Below, piece by piece: positions 44,786-52,944 of a DNA stretch of 64,000 nt. The notes below the pieces were generated by a model that saw only the letters and a list, made by a program, of their open reading frames with translations, made no database searches and was not told the origin of the DNA. Each line of letters starts with the position of its first letter. Position 1 is the first letter of the stretch. Position numbers and translations under genes: made by a program. Source of the stretch: Paenibacillus sp. 1011MAR3C5 (GTDB lineage: Bacteria > Bacillota > Bacilli > Paenibacillales > Paenibacillaceae); contig NZ_QZCF01000004.1 in NCBI RefSeq assembly GCF_003591485.1, positions 124,001 through 188,000 of the forward strand, read 5' to 3'.

Positions 44786-46071
44786 GGCGAACTGCATGGA
44801 GGCGGGTCTCTGCTCTGGTGCTCCTTCTCATATTGCCTGGCTGTCTGGGCAATTCGATTATCGATGACCCGGCATCTGTGAAGCGGCTTGGCGAGGAGTC
44901 GCAAAAGCGGATTGTGATTTGGCATACGTATAGCGACGAGGAGACGATGCTGTTCGAGAAGGAGATTTTGCCGGCATTTGAGGCGGAGCATCCCGGCATT
45001 GTTATTGAATCTGTCCGGCAGACGCATAACCAGGAGTATCACGCCGCTTTGCTTGCGCGCGCTTCGGCTGGCAAGACGCCCGATATTATTCGGATGGACT
45101 ACACCTGGATTCCGGTTTTTGCAGAGCGGGGGCTGCTGCATCCGGTCGAGACGATGCCGATGTTCGAAGAGGTGTCAGAGCAGCTGCGTGGCAAAATGCT
45201 GGACACCAACCGTTATGGGGACCACGTATACGGTTTGCCGCTTAACATTACGACCAAAGCGGCGGTTTATAATATGAGGCTGCTGGAGAAGCTTCGGCTT
45301 GCGGAGCCTCCTGCATCCTTTGCGGAGTTAGTCTCCCTTGCGGAGGATAATGGGTATTCGCTGGGCATGTCGGGCATTGAGCTGTGGAACAGCCTGCCGT
45401 ATTTTTTTGCCGTGGGGGGTCAGCTTGCGGATGAGGCGTTTGCCCGGACGGAGGGGTATTTCAACAGCGAGCGGAGCGTCGCGGCAATCGAAGAGCTGCT
45501 GCGGATGTTCCGCGAGGGAATTATTAATCCTCAATTGCTGGAGAGCGGAGCGGATTTGTGGCGGGAGATATTTTCTTCGCAGCGGTTTCTCATGATGGAC
45601 GAAGGGCCTTGGTATTACAGCATCCTGCTGAATAGCGCGGGCGTGGACGTCAATTTGCTGGAGCGCACGAAGCCGGCGCCGTTCCCGAGCGGGGGCGAGT
45701 ACCGCTCCATCATCGGCGGTGAAAATCTGGTTATGACCAAAAACGCCAGAAACAAGCCGGAGGCATGGATCTTTATGAGCTGGATGACCCGCAAGGATAC
45801 GCAGCTGAAGCTGATGGAAGCGGGATTGATTCCCGTTAATACGCAAGCGTTCGAGGAGGGCAAAGCCTCCGATCTTCCAGTCAATCGCTATCTCGCGCCA
45901 TATATGGAGGGCATCCAGGATGCCTTCTATCGGCCGTCGATTCCGCAATGGAACGAGATTGAGAAGCTGTATGACACAGCAATGGAAGATATATTTATCC
46001 GCGGCAAGGATGTCAGAACCACGTTGAATGATACAGCGTGGAAGATGGACGCGCTGCTTGGCTCGTCGTAA
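44782..46071 (+). CDS. Second sugar-binding lipoprotein, coupled to the two-component genes
   Basis: This 429-aa lipoprotein (signal ending LILPGC) is clearly paralogous to the binding protein at 36083. Both share IWHTYSDEE/YWHTYSDAE, PDIIRMDYTWIPVF/PDLMRMDIVWVPEF, DEGPWYY/DDGPWFY and IGGENLVM at matching positions. It has no permease of its own and starts inside the stop codon of the YesN-type gene. It might therefore serve the sensor kinase as a ligand-presenting protein, or be an alternative binding protein for the importer. A strong terminator ends the unit. Confidence 0.9.
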   Translation: MRRTAWRRVSALVLLLILPGCLGNSIIDDPASVKRLGEESQKRIVIWHTYSDEETMLFEKEILPAFEAEHPGIVIESVRQTHNQEYHAALLARASAGKTPDIIRMDYTWIPVFAERGLLHPVETMPMFEEVSEQLRGKMLDTNRYGDHVYGLPLNITTKAAVYNMRLLEKLRLAEPPASFAELVSLAEDNGYSLGMSGIELWNSLPYFFAVGGQLADEAFARTEGYFNSERSVAAIEELLRMFREGIINPQLLESGADLWREIFSSQRFLMMDEGPWYYSILLNSAGVDVNLLERTKPAPFPSGGEYRSIIGGENLVMTKNARNKPEAWIFMSWMTRKDTQLKLMEAGLIPVNTQAFEEGKASDLPVNRYLAPYMEGIQDAFYRPSIPQWNEIEKLYDTAMEDIFIRGKDVRTTLNDTAWKMDALLGSS

Positions 46072-46089
46072 GGGTTCAAGGCGTGATGG

Positions 46090-46136
46090 AAAAAGCGGTT
46101 AACGGGAAGCGGTACTCCGGTTAACCGCTTTTTATT
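46090..46136 (+). terminator. Strong terminator of the sugar locus
   Basis: AAAAAGCGGTTAAC pairs with GTTAACCGCTTTTT around a 16-base loop. Confidence 0.88.
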
Positions 46137-46216
46137 GGTTGGATACTATCGTCTCACTAGTTACGAAGCGGATTGGGTTAACTGGTGCATGGGGGGAGTT
46201 AGAGGGAACTCGCAAA

Positions 46217-46750
46217 GTATTAAACGCTTATTTGCGCGAGACGTGTGGATAGAGGGAGATGTGTTGCGAGAAACGCTTAAAAGTACGCGGCGGGGTGTTT
46301 GAGGAGATTAATGGTGTGAGAAACGCTTAAATGTGCGAAACGGGGTGTTTGAGGAGATTAGTGGTGTGAGAAATGCTTAAATGTGCGAGGCGGGATGTTT
46401 GAGGGATTTAGTGGTGTGAGAAACGCTTAAATATGCGAAACGGGATGTTTGAGGGATTTAGTGGTGTGAGAAACGCTTAAATATGCGAAACGGGATGTTT
46501 GGGGGATTTAGTGGTGTGAGAAACGCTTAAATGTGCGAAACGGTGTGTTTGAGGGATTTAGTGGTGTGAGAAACGCTTAAATGTGCGAAACGGGATGTTA
46601 GAGAGATTTAGTGGTGTGAGAAACGCTTAAATGTGCGAGGCGGGATGTTTGAGGAGATTAGTGGTGTGAGAAACGCTTAAATGTGCGAAACGGGATGTTT
46701 GAGGGATTTAGTGGTGTGAGAAACGCTTAAATGTGCGAAACGGGATATTG
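46217..46750. repeat. Minisatellite of 50-bp units (ten good copies plus one degenerate)
   Basis: Units beginning GAGAAACGCTTAAAT start at 46267, then 46318, and every 50 bp to 46718. A degenerate unit precedes at 46217 (TTAAACGCTTATTTGCG). The + strand is G/T/A-rich with only about four C per unit. Copies differ at a few positions (GTGCGAAAC/ATGCGAAAC, GGAGATTA/GGGATTTA). No reading frame of interest crosses it. With flanks it fills the 850-bp gap between the sugar locus and the GH114-like gene. Confidence 0.92.
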
Positions 46751-46806
46751 GCGTGAAAAAGGTGTGCTGGGTAGCGTTAGGTAGCTTGTTTTTACGATAT
46801 AATAAA

Positions 46807-46841
46807 CAGCTTTGCATGGAGGAATCCTCCATGCAAAGCTG
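46807..46841 (-). terminator. Terminator of the minus-strand DUF4832/GH114 operon
   Basis: A 16-17-bp perfect inverted repeat (AGCTTTGCATGGAGG and its complement) ends, on the minus strand, in GTTTATTATAT. It lies 80 bp past the stop of the GH114-like gene. Confidence 0.72.
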
Positions 46842-46920
46842 CGTTTCAAATAATGGCTCCTAGAAGCAGCGCCCTGCCGGTGTTCAAGGCAGCGGCAGAG
46901 CGTCGCCTCAAGCCTGCAGT

Positions 46921-49900
46921 TTACAGCGTAAACGCTGGAAGCGCTCCGTTTGCTCCGGGCAGCCGGTCTGTGGCGGAGTTGTTTTTGATGAAGCCGATCT
47001 GAATCGTTGCTCCGGTCGACAGGTTAAGGCTGCTCAGCGGAATTGAAGCTTCGATGACGGCATCGTTGCGCGAGTGCGGGACAATCGCTTGCTGCGTCCA
47101 GCTCCAGCCGCTGCCGAGATGGCGGTAGAGGAAATTGCCCTCCAGCAGAAATTCTGCGCCGCTTGCTCCCCAGCCCGCCGCCTGAAATCCAGTCGAAGCG
47201 TTCTGATCCGCGTTAATGAAAAACTGTGTAAACACGTTCAGCCCCGATCCCTGAACGAGCAAATACAAATTCGTGCCGTCGCTGTAAGCTTTCATCGTCT
47301 GCACACTCGTGCTCCCGGTTGCCAGAACGGGAACACCGCTCCAGTCGGCGGCGTTGCCGTCCACGGTAATGGACGGCGTAGATATGCCGGACGGTGTTAC
47401 GCCGACAGCTTGACTTGCTGCCGATTCATTGCCGCTCGTATCTATAGCTGTGACGGCGAAGGAATAGGCGTTGCCGTTCGTCAGCCCTGTCGCCGTATAA
47501 GCTGTACCCGGAACGGGTGACTGAGTCAGCCGATTCCCGTTCCGGTATACATGGTAACCGGCCAAATCGGCAGCGATGACGGCGCTCCATTGCAGCGCCG
47601 CCTGTCCGTTGCCCGGCGTGCCGGACAGACTGGCCGGAGCGGGCGGCGGCGTAGTGTCTGGCTGCTGCGATCCTGCTGTTAGCGTGTAGGAAGGGAGCGG
47701 CAGGTTAGGACCGGGCAGACGCTCGGTGGCGGCATGATTACTCAGGAAGCCGAATGTGATGGTGTCGCCGGGCACAAGGCCAAGCGTACTAAGCGGAATC
47801 GCCGCTTCCACAGCCGACGCCGTCTTGCCGTACGTTACAGCGCCAAGCGAGGTCCAGGACCAGCCGGAGCCGTTGTGCCGGTACAGGGTGTTGTTCTCCA
47901 GCAGGTAGTCGGCGCCGGTGGAAGGCCAGCCGGTCGCATGATAGCCGGTCGTGACGGAATTGTCGGCATTGATATAGAACTGTGCCATCGTATTCAGTCC
48001 CGTCCCTTCAGCCAGCACATACAGATAGGTGGCGTCATACGCCGCCCTCAGGGATGTAACACCAGCCGTGCCCGTGGCAATAGCCGGAATGCCGCTCCAG
48101 TCGGCTGCATTGCCGTCAACGGCAATGACCGGATACGGATTCGGCGACGTTGTTGTAAAGGAGGCGTTGCCGCTGACCGCCGCAATGCTGCCCGCATTCA
48201 GAGAGCGGACCCGGAAGTGATAGGTGGTGCCGGCTGCAAGGCCCGTCAGCTCTACGGAATGACTGGTCTTCAAGACGGTGGAACCGGCGGTCATACCGTA
48301 AGCGGAAGACAAGCCGTATTGCACCTCGCTGGTAGCCGGCTGATTCGTTTCCCACTTGATGGTGGCCTTGTTATCCCCGATCGCTTCAACCCTTACGTTG
48401 CCTAGGACTGGCGGCGCGTTCGCGTCCGACGTCATAAAGACACGCTCCGAGCTTTCGGCGATGCGGCCGTCCGCATCCTGGGATACAACCTTGTAACGGT
48501 AAGCAGTGCCGGGGGTCAATCCGGATAGCGTCACGCTATGCTGGGTAACATCCGAGCTGCCGCTTGCCGTATGCTGGCTTGTCGATGCAATGCCGTAACG
48601 GACGGTCGACGAGGCGGGGACATCTGTCGTCCAAGTAATGACGGCCGATGTATCGCTGGATACGGTTGCGTGCACGTCCGAGAGCTGCGGCCCTTCCGCC
48701 GGAACGGTGAATTTGACGGTCTGGCCGCCGAAGTTAGCGTTACGAAACCAGGTCCAGATTTCCTTGCCGCTATGCTCCACCCCGGAGAACAGGTAGTCGC
48801 GCTTGAATTCGAACTCCGCCTTGTTGCCGGACTGCATCGCGCGCACCGGCCAGCCGCGGTTGGTCGGCGCTCCCGACCCTTCGAAACGGAATACGTCGCC
48901 CGGACCTTGGTGAGGCAAGGCGTAGACCTGATTCATATTCTCGAAATACACTCTGGCGTCAGGCGAAGTCGGCCAGAATACCTGCCAGCCGTCCGGTCCG
49001 TCCTGATCGTAATCGAAATAGATCATTTCCTGGCTCATATTGAGCGTTGTATTGGACTCCACCATCATAAAGAACGAATCCCCGGCAAACTTGGCATACA
49101 CCTTCGTAATCCCATTGCCGTTCGCTCCGCTCGAATCGTGGTAGATGGGAACTTCTCCGTTCCATTCGTCAAACTGGCCGTCAACGAGGAAGCCGTCGTT
49201 CAGATCGGTCGGGTGTGTGCCCGTCTGGCTTGGCGCGGCATAGCCGTTCGTGTCTAGCCAGTTTTTGGACGCGTCGTAGATTGCGGTATTGAAATGGGTG
49301 GAGCCGCTGACGTCATAACCCAAATAACCGCTGTTCATCACGATCTCGTTCATCCATTTGCCCGTACCCCCGGAGGGAATCATAAAGTCGATAATGACGG
49401 TATTGAAGCCGTCCGGCTGATTGGCGTGGGCGTTCATATATTCCTTCCAGAAGCCGCCGAAGTTGTCGCGAGAACGGTAGGACGGCGAAGCCGGATTCGT
49501 ATTCCAGTTGTCCCCATAAGCGGCATGCTCGTCGTAGAAGCCCGGAATATATGCGTTGTAGTACCAGGATTCGGTCACGAACAAGTTGATGGCATGGCGG
49601 TAGCGGTCTGCAAACTGCGAGGTGCCTTCGTCGGGGTTGAAATACCAGTAGCCCCGGTTGGCCGCTACGATCTTGGCAGGATCGACCGCTTTGATCTCCT
49701 CCACCAGTTCGACCATGCCCTCTGCCGTAAAGCCGAAGTTGCCGCGCGGTCCCCATGATATGCCGGGCCCTGCGCCGCCGACGGGATCGGGCGTATCGAC
49801 CGTATCGAGGAATACGCCGTCGAACTCCCCGTCATGGACGATCTTCTCGACCTGGTAGGTGACGAACTTCTTCCAGGCAGGATCGCCGCCGTTCACATAA

Positions 49901-50688
49901 CCCCCGCCGTAATATTTGTTCGTATCGACGACTCCGTCTCCATCCTTCCAATAGCCGCCATACAAATAACGGCTGTCAGAGACCCATGTGCCCTGCTGGT
50001 CCAGATACCAGGGCATGACGCCTTGGTTTTTCCAGCTTAGACGATTGCCCCAGGAGGAGTAATCGCCGGCAATATGAAGACCGGCGTACGCTTGATAGCC
50101 GTCGTCGTACGTCCCGTCCGGCAGAGCGCCTGTTTCGACCGAAATATAGGAGCCGCTGCTATTGTAATTCCAAGGATTCGGTCCGTGCAGCGGGCCGGAC
50201 GGTCCGTTGTATCCTTCGGGCAGCAAGCCCAGCTCGATGCCGCGCTGGATCGTCATATGGCCGCTTGAGCCCGGGATAATCGTGGACAGCATCTCTCCAA
50301 CAGAGATATAGCCGAGGACGATCACATCGTCTGCCGTCCCGAGCTCTCCGTCGGGGCCGCGCTTCAGCTCCTGCACCTGGGCACTGGTCAGATTTTCGAA
50401 ATAAAACTCGTTCCGCTTCACGTTAATGACCCGAAGCGTCGGCTCCAGAATGACGAGATCATAGCCTTTCAACTGATTCAGCTTCGTCTGGTCGACCGCG
50501 CCGTACCAGAAGGCGACTCGGCTGTAGGCGCTCAAAGTCGGTACTTTGCCATAGAAAGGCGTCTTGCCCAGCTCGAAAGCGGGATTCGCTTCCGCCGTTT
50601 CCGTCGGTCCCGGCAGCGGGATGACCGTCAGCAGCATGGCCAGGCTCAGCAGGAAGGCAAGCCGCTTTAGTTTCAATTCAGCGAACAT
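46921..50688 (-). CDS. Secreted multidomain protein: GH114-like barrel, FN3 and CBM9-like modules
   Basis: This precursor has 1255 aa. Signal peptide 1-34 (AETAEA-type end). Residues about 35-490 form a TIM barrel like GH114 (endo-alpha-1,4-polygalactosaminidase-type) with YDLVILEP, GYISVGE and FDGVFLDTVDT. A CBM9/DOMON-like module follows (VDGQFDEWNG, from about 498), two fibronectin III domains (about 666-850), a second CBM9-like module (VDGNAADWSG, from about 854), a third FN3 (about 1030-1100) and a third CBM9-like module (from about 1106). It starts 12 bp after the upstream DUF4832 gene, with AGGAGGT overlapping that stop. The substrate is probably an amino-sugar-containing glycan, but the barrel is divergent. 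Confidence 0.85.
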   Translation of the reverse strand: MFAELKLKRLAFLLSLAMLLTVIPLPGPTETAEANPAFELGKTPFYGKVPTLSAYSRVAFWYGAVDQTKLNQLKGYDLVILEPTLRVINVKRNEFYFENLTSAQVQELKRGPDGELGTADDVIVLGYISVGEMLSTIIPGSSGHMTIQRGIELGLLPEGYNGPSGPLHGPNPWNYNSSGSYISVETGALPDGTYDDGYQAYAGLHIAGDYSSWGNRLSWKNQGVMPWYLDQQGTWVSDSRYLYGGYWKDGDGVVDTNKYYGGGYVNGGDPAWKKFVTYQVEKIVHDGEFDGVFLDTVDTPDPVGGAGPGISWGPRGNFGFTAEGMVELVEEIKAVDPAKIVAANRGYWYFNPDEGTSQFADRYRHAINLFVTESWYYNAYIPGFYDEHAAYGDNWNTNPASPSYRSRDNFGGFWKEYMNAHANQPDGFNTVIIDFMIPSGGTGKWMNEIVMNSGYLGYDVSGSTHFNTAIYDASKNWLDTNGYAAPSQTGTHPTDLNDGFLVDGQFDEWNGEVPIYHDSSGANGNGITKVYAKFAGDSFFMMVESNTTLNMSQEMIYFDYDQDGPDGWQVFWPTSPDARVYFENMNQVYALPHQGPGDVFRFEGSGAPTNRGWPVRAMQSGNKAEFEFKRDYLFSGVEHSGKEIWTWFRNANFGGQTVKFTVPAEGPQLSDVHATVSSDTSAVITWTTDVPASSTVRYGIASTSQHTASGSSDVTQHSVTLSGLTPGTAYRYKVVSQDADGRIAESSERVFMTSDANAPPVLGNVRVEAIGDNKATIKWETNQPATSEVQYGLSSAYGMTAGSTVLKTSHSVELTGLAAGTTYHFRVRSLNAGSIAAVSGNASFTTTSPNPYPVIAVDGNAADWSGIPAIATGTAGVTSLRAAYDATYLYVLAEGTGLNTMAQFYINADNSVTTGYHATGWPSTGADYLLENNTLYRHNGSGWSWTSLGAVTYGKTASAVEAAIPLSTLGLVPGDTITFGFLSNHAATERLPGPNLPLPSYTLTAGSQQPDTTPPPAPASLSGTPGNGQAALQWSAVIAADLAGYHVYRNGNRLTQSPVPGTAYTATGLTNGNAYSFAVTAIDTSGNESAASQAVGVTPSGISTPSITVDGNAADWSGVPVLATGSTSVQTMKAYSDGTNLYLLVQGSGLNVFTQFFINADQNASTGFQAAGWGASGAEFLLEGNFLYRHLGSGWSWTQQAIVPHSRNDAVIEASIPLSSLNLSTGATIQIGFIKNNSATDRLPGANGALPAFTL

Positions 50689-50700
50689 ATCGCATACCTC

Positions 50701-52701
50701 CTAGAGCGTAATGGGAGGCAAGGCGGCGTTTTGCACCGGAAGCCGTTCCGTTGCGGAGCCGTTTCGGATATATCCGACGCGTACCGTCTGGCCTGCGCTT
50801 GCGCCGATCGAAGTGAGCGGCAGCCCGATTTCGACGATGGACGCGTTTTTGGCATACTGTCCGGTTCCGAGTGTGGCGACCTGGCTCCAGGACCAGCTAT
50901 TGCCGCTGCCGGTGTACTGATACAGAATATTGTTCTCCAGCAAATAGTCAGCGCCGCTGCTCGGCCAGCCCGTGGCGTTATAGCCGGTTGCCGTATTGTT
51001 GTCGGCATTGATGTAGAACGCACCCGTATCCGTCAGGCCGCTGCCTTGCACCAGCAAGTACAGATTGTTGCCTGAGCGCAATCCCTTCAGGGTGGAGACA
51101 GAGCTGCTGCCGCTGGCGATCGCCGCCACGCCGTTCCAATCCGATGCCGAGCCGTCTACGGTAATGTTCGGAGGAGTAACTCCTCCGCCTCCGGACGTAA
51201 CGTTCAGCGTGCTAATCGGGTACGAGCCGTCGCTGAGTCGGCCGACATTGGCGAAATCAACGGCAGGCGTATTCGTCGCTGGATCGAGAATGGCTGCGGC
51301 TACGGTGTAGCTGCCGGCCGGAAGCCCGGACGGAATGGCGATGGACGCGTTATGCGTGTATGTGCCGGTCTTCCAGTTTTTGAGCTGGATCGAGGTGGTC
51401 GTTTTGGCATGAATCGTGGTGCCGCTGCGGATTTGCAGCTCGACCGGCCAGTTGAACGGGAAGTGCTGCACACCTTTGTTTTCGACCGTCAGCGCGACGG
51501 GTAGCGTGCCGCCTTGCGAAGCCGAAGCATCATGCACAGCCTGCTTGATGACAAAGTGATAGCCCATCCGCTTCTCCAGCGCGTCCATGTTCGCCTGGTA
51601 CGGATTGCCGATGGCGTAAGACGCCGGTGAATTGGGGCCGAGCCAGCTTGGTTTGCTGAGCTCTAGCTGGCGCAGCGTTTCGTTGAAGCCTGCGCCGCTT
51701 GTCAGGCTGGCTTGCAGGCCGGACGCGCCGCCATAGAACTCTCCTGCCGAGATGGCGTTGTTCCAGAAGTTCGCATAAGCTGGCTGCTGTTGGCCGATAT
51801 CATCCCAATAGCCGTTCTGGGTGCCGGTGTACCAGCCCCACGAGGAATCAAAGCTCGGCTGATCGCCGAACATGTCGTTGAACATGCCAAGCTGGTTGCT
51901 CACGGCCAGCTGTACGCTGCGGCGTATCATCACCTGAATGCGGTCGGTTTTGTTTTGAAAAGCGGATATATAGTGCTGGATGTATTGGTTGGATATCGAG
52001 TTGGGAGGGAAGACGCCGGTATAGTTCTGCTCGTTGTTTGGCCCGACATAAGGCCAGCTGTGAAATTCGCCCCAATGGCCGAGTGAGCCGATCTGGATGA
52101 AAGCGACGGGGGCATCCTGCGTATAATAGCGGTTTGCGATAGCGTTGATGAGGAGCTGGTGGCGTGCAATGAGGTAGGGCGAGCTGTAGTTGGGCGCAAA
52201 TCCGGTGTTGTTGCCGGTTCCCATGCCGCCTGTATTATCCTGGTAGGGCTTTCCTGCTGTTCCTTCCTGGGCAATCATGTCGTTGTACAGCCAGTCGGGA
52301 ATATCGCGATGGGCTACGCCGGAAGGGCTGTCGAGCAGCAGGCGGAACACGATGCGTACGCCTTGGCTTCTCCAGTAGCTGAATTTGTATTTGGCTTCGA
52401 CACCAGCCCAGTCGTATACGCCTTTGGTCGGCTCAAGCTCCTTCCAGGTGACCCCGGCGTAAACCAGCTTGTGCGACTGCGCGTACGGACCGCCTTCGGC
52501 TCGTGGCGCCCATCCTTTGAACGGATTGTTGAGCGGGCTGTTCAGCTCGGCAGGGTAAAAGGTGGCGGCTTGCGCGGCGGGCGCAATTCCGCCCAAGCTG
52601 CCGATTGCGAGCAGCAAGGTCAGCAGCAGCCGGTAAACGGATTTAAACGGACGAGACTGTTGACTGGGTAATGCGGGTGAGGATGATTTCATTTGTTTCA
52701 T
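50701..52701 (-). CDS. Secreted DUF4874/DUF4832-like protein with CBM9-like module
   Basis: The precursor has about 666 aa, with a signal peptide ending AAQA. Residues about 45-370 form a TIM-barrel-like region of the DUF4874/DUF4832 type (NPFKGWAP, LVYAGVTWKELEPTKGVYDW, IQIGSLGHWGEFHSWP). An Ig-like DUF4832 part and a C-terminal CBM9-like module (VDGSASDWNG, about 512-666) follow. The Glu in HWGE is a candidate catalytic residue by analogy with clan A barrels. ATG 52701 has GGAGGTG 4 bases upstream; an upstream in-frame start at 52731 would overlap an operator. It is the first gene of a two-gene operon and a paralogue of the divergent SLH protein. Confidence 0.82.
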   Translation of the reverse strand: MKQMKSSSPALPSQQSRPFKSVYRLLLTLLLAIGSLGGIAPAAQAATFYPAELNSPLNNPFKGWAPRAEGGPYAQSHKLVYAGVTWKELEPTKGVYDWAGVEAKYKFSYWRSQGVRIVFRLLLDSPSGVAHRDIPDWLYNDMIAQEGTAGKPYQDNTGGMGTGNNTGFAPNYSSPYLIARHQLLINAIANRYYTQDAPVAFIQIGSLGHWGEFHSWPYVGPNNEQNYTGVFPPNSISNQYIQHYISAFQNKTDRIQVMIRRSVQLAVSNQLGMFNDMFGDQPSFDSSWGWYTGTQNGYWDDIGQQQPAYANFWNNAISAGEFYGGASGLQASLTSGAGFNETLRQLELSKPSWLGPNSPASYAIGNPYQANMDALEKRMGYHFVIKQAVHDASASQGGTLPVALTVENKGVQHFPFNWPVELQIRSGTTIHAKTTTSIQLKNWKTGTYTHNASIAIPSGLPAGSYTVAAAILDPATNTPAVDFANVGRLSDGSYPISTLNVTSGGGGVTPPNITVDGSASDWNGVAAIASGSSSVSTLKGLRSGNNLYLLVQGSGLTDTGAFYINADNNTATGYNATGWPSSGADYLLENNILYQYTGSGNSWSWSQVATLGTGQYAKNASIVEIGLPLTSIGASAGQTVRVGYIRNGSATERLPVQNAALPPITL

Positions 52702-52721
52702 GAAGCACCTCCGATTTTGAA

Positions 52722-52732
52722 TTTGGCGCAAA
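52722..52732. promoter_or_regulatory. TTTG-N3-CAAA operator, minus-strand promoter
   Basis: TTTGGCGCAAA (inside ATTTGGCGCAAAT) lies about 22-32 bases downstream of the start of the minus-strand promoter. A half-matching copy, GAAACCGCAAA on the minus strand, lies at 52742-52752 over the start site. Confidence 0.65.
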
Positions 52733-52760
52733 TTTTTGTGGATTTGCGGTTTCAGTAGAG

Positions 52761-52789
52761 ATTATAAGTGGCGTTCCAATGATTGTAAA
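52761..52789 (-). promoter_or_regulatory. Sigma-A promoter of the DUF4832/GH114 operon
   Basis: On the minus strand TTTACA (52789-52784) and a perfect TATAAT (52766-52761) are spaced by 17 bp. Confidence 0.75.
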
Positions 52790-52861
52790 TCCCCTAGTTT
52801 TCTTATTTTTTTGGCCGTGAACAAAACCGTCCCTAGAAAAATGCCCGATTTATTTTTTGGA

Positions 52862-52891
52862 TTGACAAAGAAACCTTGTGCAATTTATGCT
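52862..52891 (+). promoter_or_regulatory. Sigma-A promoter of the SLH protein gene
   Basis: Perfect TTGACA at 52862 and TATGCT at 52886, spacing 18 bp. Confidence 0.7.
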
Positions 52892-52895
52892 ATTT

Positions 52896-52916
52896 TTGCG
52901 TAATATTTGCGCCAAA
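52896..52916. promoter_or_regulatory. Composite operator TTGCGTAA-N2-TTTGCGCCAAA
   Basis: TTGCGTAA (52896-52903), two bases, then TTTGCGCCAAA (52906-52916). It spans the predicted transcription start of the SLH gene. The same composite, with the same spacing, is present at 57668-57688. Confidence 0.68.
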
Positions 52917-52944
52917 TTTGTGATCGTTTGAAAGGGGATATGAA

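Noticed and set aside
46217..46750. CRISPR array or tandem operator array
   Set aside because: No unique spacers. The AAACGCTT core resembles a partial cre site but lacks its outer bases, and the array is between a terminator and another terminator, not in a promoter.
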